Source: Nitriliruptoraceae bacterium (GTDB lineage Bacteria > Actinomycetota > Nitriliruptoria > Nitriliruptorales > Nitriliruptoraceae). Taken from it: 61,359 nt of DNA. A program made the translations under genes and the position numbers. Positions 38,114 to 47,178 of this stretch are shown here, piece by piece. Every line of letters starts with the position of its first letter. Positions within the stretch are counted from its first letter, which is position 1. A model generated the notes under the pieces. The model was not told where the DNA came from. It worked only from the letters and a program-made list of their open reading frames with translations, and made no database searches. The DNA is taken from NCBI GenBank assembly GCA_020832455.1, contig JAFIEQ010000004.1, forward strand, positions 1 through 61,359, given 5' to 3'.

Positions 38114-38548
38114 GTGCGTATTCGTGGTCGTGTGGCGTCTGGCCTTCAGATCGCGAGCAGGGTGCTCCCGGACCATCCGGACGAACTGAAGCGAGCTAGT
38201 GGTTATGACGCGTATCCTGGCACGCTGAACATCAATCTGAGGCGGCCAATTGGGCTCGAGTCGGTTATCCCTTGGCAAGGGCCCGACGATGGTCGCAGGC
38301 GCGCACTAATTCCTGCCAAGCTTGAAGGTCGGGAGGTTCACATCAACCATTGGTCCGGGTGTCCGCCAGATCGAATCGACCTAATTGCGGCGGTTGGTCT
38401 TCGAGAGTTGCTGTCTCTCGCCGATGGGGATCCTGTCACCGTAGAGGTCGAACGCGCTTTTGTTCAGCGGCTACCCCCTAAGGTCTGGGCTCGGTGGGCA
38501 GTCCGCCGTTTTCAAGCCACTTCACTGCCCATCCGAAGAAGTCGGTAA
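38114..38548 (+). CDS. CTP-dependent riboflavin-kinase-like protein (DUF120)
   Basis: A 144-residue protein resembling archaeal RibK: VRIRGRVASGL at the start, GYDAYPGTLNINLRRPI near residue 45 and IDLIAAVGLRELLSLADGDPVTVEV near the end match the cradle-loop barrel blocks of that family. RibK phosphorylates riboflavin using CTP. The GTG at 38114 was chosen because AAGGAG lies about 6 nt upstream and the family start coincides with it. Bacterial members in sugar loci might act on another substrate. Codons are less GC-biased than those of the neighbours. It is divergent from the pyruvyl transferase. Confidence 0.65.
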   Translation: MRIRGRVASGLQIASRVLPDHPDELKRASGYDAYPGTLNINLRRPIGLESVIPWQGPDDGRRRALIPAKLEGREVHINHWSGCPPDRIDLIAAVGLRELLSLADGDPVTVEVERAFVQRLPPKVWARWAVRRFQATSLPIRRSR

Positions 38549-38577
38549 ACGGTGAAGTGTCGGCGTGACCGGCTTCC

Positions 38578-38604
38578 GCAACGCTAGGCGACGCCTAGCG
38601 TTGC
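38578..38604. terminator. Bidirectional hairpin between convergent genes
   Basis: GCAACGCTAGGC (38578-38589) pairs perfectly with GCCTAGCGTTGC (38593-38604), leaving a 3-nt loop. It lies between the DUF120 stop (38548) and the end of the oppositely transcribed GT2 gene (38610). There is no T-tract, as is common in high-GC actinobacteria. Confidence 0.75.
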
Positions 38605-38609
38605 ATCGG

Positions 38610-39503
38610 CTAGAGATACAACGTTCGATATCGACAGCTGCCTACGAGTCGACCGGCAGCCTTTGCAGCCGAGGGACCGAGGCGTTGCCTCGCGCCGCCC
38701 GAGTAGAGAGACGTGATGAGGAGCTTGATAACGAGTAGCCAGTGAGCGGCTGCATGACGCAACTTTCGTGAAGGGTGGCCTAGTCGCCGATATCGACCGT
38801 GCAAACGGGCCCGTTCGCGGCCAGTCCGGTAGCGCTTCCTGGCGAGTGCCTTGCCGCCTGCTGGGAGCACGTACTCAACGGATGCCTCAGGAACCGCCTC
38901 CACGCGTCCACCTGCGAGCTGCACGCGCCAGAAGAAGTCCGTCTCGTCGCACGCGCCGCGATCGAGCGACTCATCGAACCCCCCCACCTTCTCCCACCAC
39001 ACCTTCTGGACGCCGCAATTCGCACCTATCGGGCTCGGTAGCCAGTCGTACTTGGTGAGCGTCCTCGGCAGAGCGGATGTTGCCGCGTCCTTCTCGCCTG
39101 GGCGGCGCTCTGCGATCGATCCACCGACCACCTCGGCAGTTCGGAGCGCGCTCGCCATGTGGCGGATCCACGATGGGCCAACGACATCGTCACCGTCGCA
39201 GAACAGGACGAAGGTCGAGCGGGCGTCCTGAGTTCCACGGTTCCGAGCGTGGTTGATTCCACGTCGTGTCCGTGCATCGACAACTCGGATCGGCAGTCGG
39301 TCGGTGAACGAAGCGACTACGGTCAGGGTCGCGTCCGTGCAGCCATTGTCAGCAATCAGGAGTTCCCAGGACTCGGCGTAGTCTTGCCGGGCGAGCGCCT
39401 CGAGTTGGGCTCCGATGGTCTGGGCAACGTTGAGGCAGGGGATGACAACGCTGACGCTGGGCCGGCTGTCCGCACCGGGTGACGGGCCATCCGCGGCCGT
39501 CAT
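38610..39503 (-). CDS. Glycosyltransferase family 2
   Basis: A 297-residue GT-A fold enzyme. It shows SVVIPCLNVAQTIGAQLEAL, the strand ELLIADNGCTDAT, the metal-binding FCDGDDVVGPSW (DxD-type) and the later catalytic region GGFDESLDRGACDETDFFWR. The C-terminus has a weakly hydrophobic segment (HWLLVIKLLITSLYSGG) that may dock on the membrane. The ATG at 39503 is preferred over a GTG two codons upstream. The acceptor and donor are unknown. It is divergent from a second GT2 gene. Confidence 0.85.
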   Translation of the reverse strand: MTAADGPSPGADSRPSVSVVIPCLNVAQTIGAQLEALARQDYAESWELLIADNGCTDATLTVVASFTDRLPIRVVDARTRRGINHARNRGTQDARSTFVLFCDGDDVVGPSWIRHMASALRTAEVVGGSIAERRPGEKDAATSALPRTLTKYDWLPSPIGANCGVQKVWWEKVGGFDESLDRGACDETDFFWRVQLAGGRVEAVPEASVEYVLPAGGKALARKRYRTGRERARLHGRYRRLGHPSRKLRHAAAHWLLVIKLLITSLYSGGARQRLGPSAAKAAGRLVGSCRYRTLYL

Positions 39504-39575
39504 GGACACCCCGTCCGCCTGTCGTTCGACGGGGCGCCTGACCTTCTAGATTCTGCAGCGGCAGCGAGGACCGAG

Positions 39576-40397
39576 ATGGCCAGCCCGATGTACTCCGTCA
39601 TCGTTCCAACCTTCGGTCGACCCGAGTACCTCGGGGAGGCGATTGAGTCGGTCCTCGCTCAGACGCTGGGCGACTTCGAGGTCATCGTAGTTGATGACGC
39701 ATCGCCTGGACCGGTGACGCTACCTGTGGCCGATCCACGGGTCCGGCTCATCAGGGCGGAGGAGAACGGCGGCCCGGGAGCCGCCCGCAACCTCGGCGTG
39801 CAGCACGCGCTGGGGCAACGCCTGGCGTTCCTCGACGACGACGATCTCTGGCTTCCGAGGAGGCTGGAGTTGGCCCGGGCTGGACTCGAGCGAGCCTCGC
39901 TGACGATCTGCTGGCAGAACCCCGATGGTCGTGTGCTCGAGGGGATGGTCGCTGACCACATCCTCGATGCGGAGCCACCGCAGATCGGTGCTGTCGCGCT
40001 TGAACGGACGGCGTGGGTGGACATGGATGGTTCGTTCCGACGCGGGCAGGACGTTGTCTGGTGGCTGCAGATCGCCCCGACGGTTTCCGTGTCGACCGTG
40101 CCGGAGCAGGGACTGACGATCCGGAGCCGCCCCGACAAGCTCTCGCAGCAGGAGACTCTGCGCCGGCTGGAAGCGAGCCATCGGATCCTGGACGAGTTCG
40201 CGCCCTACTTCGCTGCGCATGATCGGGCTCGCGCCCGTCGCTGGCAGAAGATTGCTCGTTGGGAGTCTCGGCTGGGCAATCGCCAGGCCGCGATGCGCGC
40301 GTACCTTCGGTCGCTGCGTGCAGAGTGGAACCCGGCGGTGGCCAAGATGGCTTGGCGAGCGACCTTGAGGCCGGGCACGGCCTCGCCGCAAGCGTGA
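39576..40397 (+). CDS. Glycosyltransferase family 2
   Basis: A 273-residue GT-A glycosyltransferase. It shows YSVIVPTFGRPEYLGEAIES at the start, the nucleotide-binding EVIVVDDASP, and the DxD-type FLDDDDLWLPRRLE at about residue 90. The second half (DGSFRRGQDVVWWLQIA) carries the expected catalytic acidic region. The ATG follows GAGG. It is one of several non-identical glycosyltransferases here, consistent with a multi-sugar repeat unit. Confidence 0.85.
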   Translation: MASPMYSVIVPTFGRPEYLGEAIESVLAQTLGDFEVIVVDDASPGPVTLPVADPRVRLIRAEENGGPGAARNLGVQHALGQRLAFLDDDDLWLPRRLELARAGLERASLTICWQNPDGRVLEGMVADHILDAEPPQIGAVALERTAWVDMDGSFRRGQDVVWWLQIAPTVSVSTVPEQGLTIRSRPDKLSQQETLRRLEASHRILDEFAPYFAAHDRARARRWQKIARWESRLGNRQAAMRAYLRSLRAEWNPAVAKMAWRATLRPGTASPQA

Positions 40398-40440
40398 GGT
40401 GGCCCAACCTGACTCGCCTCACCCCCACCCAGAAGCGCCC

Positions 40441-41454
40441 CTAGGTGGGTGCGCCCTCGAGCGACCGGAAGAACCGAGCCAGCTCCGACCCGATGTGAGC
40501 AGGCTCGTGCTCGTCCCAGGACGGCAAGCGCTTCGGCACGTCGGCGGCCATCAGCTGTCGCAGTGCGTCGGGACCGAGCGGGGGATCGAAGATGCGGACC
40601 CAGTCCGGACCGAACCGCTCGGCCGCTTCTCGGTTCGTTGGCGTCGACGGGCAGACGACCGGCGCACCACGCGACAGTGCGCGGAAGAGGACACCACTGT
40701 TCAGCGAGCGCGGCGTGTTGATCAGGGCAGCGGTGTGTCCGTCGAACAGCTCGTCGATCTCCTCGTCCGAGACCCAACGGCCGATCAGGTCGATGCGCCC
40801 TGCGGATCGAGCGACGAGTTCCGCAAGCTGGCCGCTCACCTCGGTCGTGGCCGGCTTGCCTGCGACGACGGCGGTGAGGTGGTCCACCGCGAGGACCGAC
40901 TGCAAGGTTGCCGGGTAGCCCTTCCGTGGTGTGATGCTCCCGATCATCGCCACCCGACGCACCGGTCCCGCTCGCACTGCCTGCGCTTGCGCGGAGATGG
41001 TCGGCGGGTAGACGGGATGTCTGATGACCGCGCTCGGGCGGTCACCGAGCATCTCGAACGCAGGGGAGCGGCGGGATGCCTCCGTCAGGTGGATGACAGC
41101 ATCGACCTGGCGCATGAGTCCCCGGCTGCGACGCCGCCAACGCTGATCTGTCCCGCTCCACCGGTGCGGCCGTTCGTTGTGGGCGGTCCAGACGACCGCC
41201 GCGCCTGCCCGTCGGTACCCGCGGAGTCGCGTGAGCTCCTGGCGCCGACGTCGCACCTGGGCGGCGAGTGATCTCGGGCCGCCCGGCTTGGTGACCCATC
41301 GGTTCTCCAACCAGTGCAGGTAGATCAGATCGATCCGTTCCGGTTGGGGATCCTCCCAGCGCAGTACGGTCAGTCCGTTCCGACGGAGCTCCGTGGCGAC
41401 GATGTCGAGGTACGGGTTCGGGCCATGGTCCGAGGGGTACATGAGGACGTTCAT
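40441..41454 (-). CDS. GT-B glycosyltransferase
   Basis: A 337-residue protein with a Rossmann-like start MNVLMYPSDHGPNPYLDI, an acceptor-domain segment DLIYLHWLENRWV and VVWTAHNERPH, then the donor domain VAMIGSITPRKGY and SLNSGVLFRALSRGAPVVCP, which resembles the retaining GT-B sugar-nucleotide loop. The family is not certain (GumK-like or GT4-like). The ATG at 41454 was chosen because the longer frame (41607) adds a Ser/Arg-rich leader and GAGAAG precedes this ATG. It is followed upstream on the same strand by the ParB-like paralogue. Confidence 0.7.
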   Translation of the reverse strand: MNVLMYPSDHGPNPYLDIVATELRRNGLTVLRWEDPQPERIDLIYLHWLENRWVTKPGGPRSLAAQVRRRRQELTRLRGYRRAGAAVVWTAHNERPHRWSGTDQRWRRRSRGLMRQVDAVIHLTEASRRSPAFEMLGDRPSAVIRHPVYPPTISAQAQAVRAGPVRRVAMIGSITPRKGYPATLQSVLAVDHLTAVVAGKPATTEVSGQLAELVARSAGRIDLIGRWVSDEEIDELFDGHTAALINTPRSLNSGVLFRALSRGAPVVCPSTPTNREAAERFGPDWVRIFDPPLGPDALRQLMAADVPKRLPSWDEHEPAHIGSELARFFRSLEGAPT

Positions 41455-41524
41455 GGTGTACTTCTCGCCACCTGCAGAGCTCGCACCGTCGCGGCGTGAG
41501 TTGCTGAGGTGGAGGTGGCCCGCC

Positions 41525-42484
41525 TCATCTGCGGATCCCACCCGAGACCGCTCGTTGCCGCGCGGCGCCATCCGCCGCGACCGTTCTCCGGAAGAGTTCG
41601 GTGGCATGGTCGCGACTCACGTCCCCGCCCATCACGGTTCGCCATCGGGGCAGGTCGTCGAGGTCGACGAGGCGTGGGTAAACGGGGTCGAGGCCGGCAC
41701 GCAAGCAGCCATCGTCCAGTTCGCCGCGATCGAGCATCGCCGAGATGACCGCGAGCCGGTGGTGGCCGCGTGAGACCCGGAACGCGTGGAGGGGGCCATC
41801 GACCAGTACGTAGCCTTGGATGTAGCCATCGACGAAGCGGTCGGGTTGGTAGCCGAACGTTCGAAGGGACCGAGCCGCCTCGACGAGCTTCGAGACCTGC
41901 CGTCTGACCTCGTGGGGGCCGTTCGGGCCGTGGCCGACGTGGCTGCCCGCCGGTACTAGCGTCGAGGGCGTCCATCCCTCGAGCCATGGGACCCAGTGGC
42001 TCGATGGATCGAGTGACTCGAGCAGCGGTGACCGGAGTGCTGGTTCGGAGGGGAAGAGGGCCTCGCCGAGTGTCCGCGGTCGGAAGTCCGCGTAGTAGCG
42101 CGTCAGGTTCTGCTCTGCCTCGTCGACCTGGCCTGCGACGACAGCTCGCGCAGGTTCGATCAGCATCGTCCAACCGCCGCGGCCGTACCGGCCGAGCCGT
42201 CCGTCCACGCACTGGTCCGGGCGCACGTACACCCGGGTCGCGGGTTGAGCCAGCGACCGGCTGGACCCGATGGCGAAGCGGGCATCCGATGCCATCGGGA
42301 TCGCATCCACGTCGGAGTCGCCGTGCGGATCGACGAGCGGAGGTGCGTACTCGGCCGAGGGTGGTCCAGCGGTACGCAGGACGCTGAGGCCGGCGACAGC
42401 TGCAGCGCGGTGGGCGACGGTGGCGGCGGTCCGTCGGGTGATCCGGACGTGCAGCGGTGGCTGCCTCGTCATGGCCATGTCCAC
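41525..42484 (-). CDS. ParB-like-fold protein of unknown function (paralogue of 33857)
   Basis: A 319-residue protein with GYVLVDGPLHAFRVSRGHHR followed by LAVISAMLDRG in its last third. GHHRLA is typical of ParB-like substrate-binding pockets. The preceding VSKLVEAARSL and the following PRWRTVMGGD match the protein at 33857-34786. An N-terminal Arg/Ala-rich helix (residues 12-38) could bind membrane or nucleic acid. No enzyme activity can be named. GTG start (an ATG two codons later is possible). Confidence 0.5.
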   Translation of the reverse strand: MDMAMTRQPPLHVRITRRTAATVAHRAAAVAGLSVLRTAGPPSAEYAPPLVDPHGDSDVDAIPMASDARFAIGSSRSLAQPATRVYVRPDQCVDGRLGRYGRGGWTMLIEPARAVVAGQVDEAEQNLTRYYADFRPRTLGEALFPSEPALRSPLLESLDPSSHWVPWLEGWTPSTLVPAGSHVGHGPNGPHEVRRQVSKLVEAARSLRTFGYQPDRFVDGYIQGYVLVDGPLHAFRVSRGHHRLAVISAMLDRGELDDGCLRAGLDPVYPRLVDLDDLPRWRTVMGGDVSRDHATELFRRTVAADGAARQRAVSGGIRR

Positions 42485-42574
42485 GTGTCGTCCACAACTT
42501 TTCGGACCGAGCTGGTCGGCACGAGGTGTTTACTCACGAGCTTGCCTTCCGCCGCTGGTCGACCACACATCGGC

Positions 42575-43684
42575 TCAGCTCGGTCCGACACGCAGCCCAC
42601 GGCGCGTCGCCTCGAGCCAACCTCGGCCATGATGACGGTCGGGTTCCAGGTAGTTCCCCTCGGCCCACTCGTTCCACGACTTGATGAACAGCAGCCGATG
42701 CGACCGCGGCTTGTGGACGATCCGTGTCACGGTGTCGCGGATCTGTTGCTCGAGGAGCGTCGGACGGCTCCCCAGGTACACGCGGCCCCCATCGCCGCTG
42801 CGGGGTGTGTTGTCCCAGTTGGGGACGACGCAGGGGTGGACCGCGAGCTCCTCGGCCTCCGCGGGTACCTGCAGCCGCCAGTGACGATCGAGGTGGACCG
42901 TTCGCGGCCTGGAGCGCACGACGTCGAGCGATCGCTGGTAGCGGGCCACCCGGCTTCGAACGCGTCCGGGAGTCCGCAGGTTCAGCTCCACGACCACCGC
43001 ACTGTCGAACGCATCCGCCCAGCTCGCTGCGTGGAGCTGACGAAGGGTCAGGTGGGCGACGAGATGGAGGTCACCCAGTCCGGAGCGCTCCGCGCGCTGG
43101 CGCCACCGGTCGACGGTGCGGCGCAGGTCGGGGATCTCCAACGGCCGGTAGACCACGAACAACGGATGACCGTCGACGCGCACGTAGCGTCGATCGTGGA
43201 ACGCAGACTCCAGCGCATCGAAGTGGGCGTCATGGTCCGCCGGCCCCGGATACGTCTGGTCGATGAGCACGCGATCCGCAGCGCCGTGCCAGACGCCCGT
43301 CCACGACTCGTTGGCCCATGCCAGCGCGAACGGAAGATCGGGTGCTCCGGAGGCGAGGACCTCGGTGAACGGTCGTTCGAGGACGCGTCGGCCAGCGAAC
43401 CAGTAGTGCCAGTAGACGAACCCTTCGATCCCGGCCAACCTCGCGAGGCTCGCCTGCTGTTCGCGGACCTCCGGAAGGCGGAGGTCGTAGAACCCCAACT
43501 CGCCGGGGAGGTTCGGTTGCTGGTGCCCTCGGAACCTCGGTCGGGCAGCAGCGACGTTGGTCCACTCGGTGAAACCTGGTCCCCAGAACCGGTCGTTCTC
43601 CGGGATCGGATGGAACTGCGGCAGGTAGAACGCCAACGCGCGAGCGGCTGGCTCCTCCGAGGGTTGGTTCACGACATCGGTCAT
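42575..43684 (-). CDS. WbsX-like / glycoside hydrolase 99-type protein
   Basis: A 369-residue protein with the near-invariant family opening FYLPQFHPIPENDRFWGPGF then TEWTNV, plus GFVYWHYWFAGRRVLERP, FALAWANESWTG and the C-terminal KSWNEWAEGNYLEPD. WbsX-type proteins accompany O-antigen and capsule genes; related GH99 enzymes are endo-mannosidases/mannanases. Whether this one hydrolyses or transfers is unknown. Its ATG overlaps the stop of the upstream GT4 gene. Confidence 0.85.
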   Translation of the reverse strand: MTDVVNQPSEEPAARALAFYLPQFHPIPENDRFWGPGFTEWTNVAAARPRFRGHQQPNLPGELGFYDLRLPEVREQQASLARLAGIEGFVYWHYWFAGRRVLERPFTEVLASGAPDLPFALAWANESWTGVWHGAADRVLIDQTYPGPADHDAHFDALESAFHDRRYVRVDGHPLFVVYRPLEIPDLRRTVDRWRQRAERSGLGDLHLVAHLTLRQLHAASWADAFDSAVVVELNLRTPGRVRSRVARYQRSLDVVRSRPRTVHLDRHWRLQVPAEAEELAVHPCVVPNWDNTPRSGDGGRVYLGSRPTLLEQQIRDTVTRIVHKPRSHRLLFIKSWNEWAEGNYLEPDRHHGRGWLEATRRGLRVGPS

Positions 43685-44826
43685 GCGGACTTGCCGCCCC
43701 TGTGGCCGGCGCCCGGTGCGTCGTACTCGCGAGCCAGTCGGTCAACGGCTGGTTCCAAGCTGAACGATGCCTCGACCCGTTGTCGGCCAGCGGCAGCGAG
43801 ACGGGATCGCTCGGACCGGTTGGTGAGGAGCTCGCCGAGTGTCGCTGCCAGCGCGTCGACATCCTGGGGCGGCACGAGCTTGCCGTCGACGTCGGGGCGA
43901 AGCGCCTCGGGGATCCCGCCGACGGTCGTGCAGGCGCAGGCGACCTGGGCGGCCATCGCTTCCAGCAAGGAGATCGGCAGGCCCTCGTGCGTGGAACTCA
44001 GCACGAACACGTCGAGGGCCGGCAAGAGTCGGGGGACGTCGTCGCGCGATCCGAGGAAGCGGACCGTGCCGTCGAGTCCTAGTGCGCTGACCTTCGCGCG
44101 CAGTTCATCCTCCAACGGTCCCATGCCGACCAGCAGCAGGAGCGCATCCGGCACAGTTCCGTGGACCTTGTTGAAGGCCTCCAGCAAGGTCGCCTGGTCC
44201 TTCTTGGGGCTGAAGTTGGCGACGTTCCCGATGACCGGGGTGTCGCTGACGAGGCCGAGCAACTGCCGAGCGTCGGTCCGCGCCTTGGCTCCGTGGGGTG
44301 CCGCGTCGATATCGATGCCGTGGCGGAGCACCTCGATCGGCGGAGGCCGTCCGACGGACGCCCACGCGGGTCGCTGGATCGAGTCGGCGACACCGTCAGA
44401 TACCGCGAAGGCTCGTTCGTTGCGCGCGTAGGTGACCGCGTTCGCCGCGTAGGTCGGTCCTCGGTAGACGCCCCAAAGGTTGTGCTCGGTGTAGAGATGC
44501 CTCGTGCCACGCGGAGCGAGCAGCCGAGCGACCGCTGCGGGCAGCGGGCTGTGAGCATGCACGATGTCGAACGGATGCTCACGGAGGAGCCGTCGCAGGT
44601 TTCGCGGCCATCCCAGTTCGACGTTGCGACGTCCGCCGAGGCAGTGAACCCGGACGCCGCGCGCGAGCAAGTCGGGCACGAAAGCGTTCGCGTCCTGGGT
44701 GACGTACGCCACCTCGACGTCGAAGCGGCTGCGGTCGAAGCGGGGAGCCATCTGGCTGACCAGCCGTTCCGCGCCACCACGGTTCAGGCCCTTGATGAGC
44801 CACAGGACGCGCGTGCGGTGCGTCAA
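43681..44826 (-). CDS. Glycosyltransferase family 4
   Basis: A 381-residue GT-B enzyme. The N-terminal domain has WLIKGLNRGGAERLVSQMA and FDIVHAHSPLPA, and the linker has VLRHGIDIDA. The donor domain has VIGNVANFSPKKDQATLLEA, FLGSRDDVPRLLPALDVFVL and the GT4 EX7E region in STHEGLPISLLEAMA. It probably adds one hexose to the growing lipid-linked unit. The start and stop overlap with the flanking genes, indicating one operon with the polymerase-like gene and the WbsX-like gene. Confidence 0.9.
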   Translation of the reverse strand: MTHRTRVLWLIKGLNRGGAERLVSQMAPRFDRSRFDVEVAYVTQDANAFVPDLLARGVRVHCLGGRRNVELGWPRNLRRLLREHPFDIVHAHSPLPAAVARLLAPRGTRHLYTEHNLWGVYRGPTYAANAVTYARNERAFAVSDGVADSIQRPAWASVGRPPPIEVLRHGIDIDAAPHGAKARTDARQLLGLVSDTPVIGNVANFSPKKDQATLLEAFNKVHGTVPDALLLLVGMGPLEDELRAKVSALGLDGTVRFLGSRDDVPRLLPALDVFVLSSTHEGLPISLLEAMAAQVACACTTVGGIPEALRPDVDGKLVPPQDVDALAATLGELLTNRSERSRLAAAGRQRVEASFSLEPAVDRLAREYDAPGAGHRGGKSA

Positions 44827-46388
44827 GGTGCGTGTTCCCGGGTCGATGAGTGCTCAATTTGCCCGGTGGGCCCCACGTCCAGCGGGGGCTGGAGCACGAG
44901 TGGGCTCCTCCCTGCCGCTTCCGTCGGCTCTGTGGTCTGGTCGGCACCCACCATCTGCAGCGGTCCGCGGATCTCCGCCTTCGGTCGCTTGGTACTGACC
45001 AGCGACAGTCCGAGCAACAACAACAGCACGAGGGTGAACTGGGTCCGTTGACGGCTCATGAGTCCCAGGTTGTACATGCTGCTGAAGGCGAACACGAAGC
45101 CAGCGGTGTAGGTCAGCCCGAACACGCGGAAGGTCTGGATCTGTCGGCGGACCACCCCGGAGAGTCGATTCGCCGCTCGGCGGCGGCGCTGGAACGCCAA
45201 CCATCCGATGAGGAGCAGGATGAACATCGACTCGCCGGACTGCAGCAATGAGGAGACGCCGCTGGTCTCGAACGGCCACGGTCGGATCAGCACGTTCGCG
45301 GTGGCGAAGGGCACGTCGATGGGGGACCGGATGGGTCGTGCCTCGATGCTGGCACCACCATCGTCGGAGCGTTCCGAGACGTCGTCCCGGACCTCCCCGA
45401 GGCTGGACAGCGAGGGATCGACACCGAAGAAGTTGGCGGCCACCACCAGCGACCCGACGGACAGCACCGCCGCGCTGACGACGATCGCGACCCGTCGACC
45501 CAGGGAGCGCTGCGTGAACAGCGCCGCGACACATGCGTAGGCGACGACCGCCCCACCCAACAGCATGGAAACGTGCGGTCGGGTCAGGCCGGTCGAGGCC
45601 AGGCCCAGCAGGATGAGCAGGACGCGGGGGGACTCGCCGGGACGACGGACGATCCCCGCGATCACCAGGCTGACCCCCAGGACCGCCGTGGCTTCCTTGC
45701 CGATCGGGGACAACCACAACGCCAGCGATGGGAAGACCATGACCCCGAACGCGGCGAGGTCCGACGCGCGACCCAGGACGTCGCGCATCCGCAGTAGGGT
45801 CGCCGCGAAGATCGCCTTCGCGAGTACCCCGGCACTGGAGAACGCGACGAACGCCATCATCTGGCTCTCGCCCGTGAACCGGTACACGGTTGCGGTCATC
45901 ACGACCACGACGTAGTTGGACCACTCCGATCCAGACGCCTGCATGCGCGGGGGGAGATCTGCATCCGGGTCGAGCAGGTCCTGCGCGGCGCGGTGGTAGC
46001 TGTTGGCGTCGCGCGAGAAGCCGGAGTAGTAGTAGTAGAGGAGCGCGGCGAACTGGACGAAGAAGCCGATCGCGACCAGAAGGACCAGCGGGTCCTCGCG
46101 GCGCGCGACGCCCCAGATGAGCAGCGCGATGCCGATCAGGACGATCGCGAAACCGGCCACCGCCTCCATCGGGGCTTCGCGCGTGAACGACTGCCAGATC
46201 ACGGTGCCGCCGATGGTGACGATGCCCATCACGACCATCGCGACCAGGGGCAGGACACGCGGGCCAGCGAACCACTGCGGCGGCGAGGTGTCCTCCGCGG
46301 TCGTCGACACCGGCCTCACCCTGCCATCGCTTCGTCCGTCGGGCACGCGTGTCGCAGCATGAGCGAGCTGCCGCCCGCGTACCTCCAT
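44823..46388 (-). CDS. Polymerase-like polytopic membrane protein (Wzy candidate)
   Basis: A 521-residue protein with about ten hydrophobic helices. Recognisable parts are VLLVAIGFFVQFAALLYYYY, the loop SGFSRDANSYHRAAQDLLD, and LALWLSPIGKEATAVLGVSL in the middle; late helices are separated by a soluble loop (residues ~345-395). The topology and setting fit an O-antigen-polymerase-like protein. The start is uncertain: the ATG at 46388 lacks a good ribosome site, and GTG at 46319 or 46310 are alternatives. The open frame to 46928 would overlap the divergent acetyltransferase and is rejected. Confidence 0.65.
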   Translation of the reverse strand: MEVRGRQLAHAATRVPDGRSDGRVRPVSTTAEDTSPPQWFAGPRVLPLVAMVVMGIVTIGGTVIWQSFTREAPMEAVAGFAIVLIGIALLIWGVARREDPLVLLVAIGFFVQFAALLYYYYSGFSRDANSYHRAAQDLLDPDADLPPRMQASGSEWSNYVVVVMTATVYRFTGESQMMAFVAFSSAGVLAKAIFAATLLRMRDVLGRASDLAAFGVMVFPSLALWLSPIGKEATAVLGVSLVIAGIVRRPGESPRVLLILLGLASTGLTRPHVSMLLGGAVVAYACVAALFTQRSLGRRVAIVVSAAVLSVGSLVVAANFFGVDPSLSSLGEVRDDVSERSDDGGASIEARPIRSPIDVPFATANVLIRPWPFETSGVSSLLQSGESMFILLLIGWLAFQRRRRAANRLSGVVRRQIQTFRVFGLTYTAGFVFAFSSMYNLGLMSRQRTQFTLVLLLLLGLSLVSTKRPKAEIRGPLQMVGADQTTEPTEAAGRSPLVLQPPLDVGPTGQIEHSSTREHAP

Positions 46389-46533
46389 CAGCGGTGAGGG
46401 TACCGGCGACGGGCTCGCGCCCGTCGGCTTCCTCGCCTGCAGAGGCCGGGATCGCCTCCCTCCGTGCTGCCCTGCGGGGGTGGCATCGCTAGGGTCGTTC
46501 TGGTTCCGGTCGGTCCCGACGGCGAGGTGCGAG

Positions 46534-47178
46534 TTGGCAGGGCTCGTGATCGTCGGTACCGGCGGGATGGGGCGTGAGGCTGCAGGCTGGGCCACCGCAC
46601 AGCACGGCGAGGGTGCGGTCCGTGGCTTCCTCGACGCGGACCCGGAACGACGCGGCACCATCGTCGTCGGGCTGCCTGTTCTGGGGGCGTTGGCCGAGAT
46701 GGCCGATGAGTTGTGCGAACGCGGGGATGAGGTCGCCATCGCGATCGGGGCCCCATTGGCTCGGACTCGGGTGCTGGGCGAGGTCCGGGCCCTTCGTTTG
46801 CGACCGTCCACCGTGCTCGACCCGCGCGCCGTCATCGGGCCGCGCACGAGTGTCGGCGAGGGCAGCATCATCTGCCCTGGCGTGATCCTGACCTGCGACG
46901 TCACCGTCGAGGACGCCGTCATCGTCAACTACGGCGCGTTGGTCGGCCACGATTGCGTGCTGGGAGAAGCGAGCTTCATCGCTCCGGGCGTCCACCTCGC
47001 CGGCAACGTCACCGTCGGCGCCCGTGCCGATATCGGCATCGGTGCGAGCGTTGTCCAGGGGGTCACCATCGGCGAGGATGCGGTGGTCGGTGCCGGTGCT
47101 GTGGTCATCCGCGACGTGCCAGCGGGCGCCAAGGTCGTCGGGGTGCCGGCGCGGCCTATCGGTGGGGGAGCGGCGTGA
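46534..47178 (+). CDS. PglD-like sugar acetyltransferase
   Basis: A 214-residue protein: an N-terminal Rossmann-like domain (LVIVGTGGMGREAAGW, LDADPERRGTIV) followed by a left-handed beta-helix of hexapeptide repeats (VIGPRTSVGEGSIICPGVIL, VNYGALVGHDCVLGE, IAPGVHLAGNVTVGA). This is the PglD/NeuD architecture, which acetylates an amino sugar nucleotide from acetyl-CoA. A TTG at 46534, six nt after GAGG, fits the family start best. The stop overlaps the GTG of the sugar transferase, a typical pglD-pglC pairing. Confidence 0.8.
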   Translation: MAGLVIVGTGGMGREAAGWATAQHGEGAVRGFLDADPERRGTIVVGLPVLGALAEMADELCERGDEVAIAIGAPLARTRVLGEVRALRLRPSTVLDPRAVIGPRTSVGEGSIICPGVILTCDVTVEDAVIVNYGALVGHDCVLGEASFIAPGVHLAGNVTVGARADIGIGASVVQGVTIGEDAVVGAGAVVIRDVPAGAKVVGVPARPIGGGAA

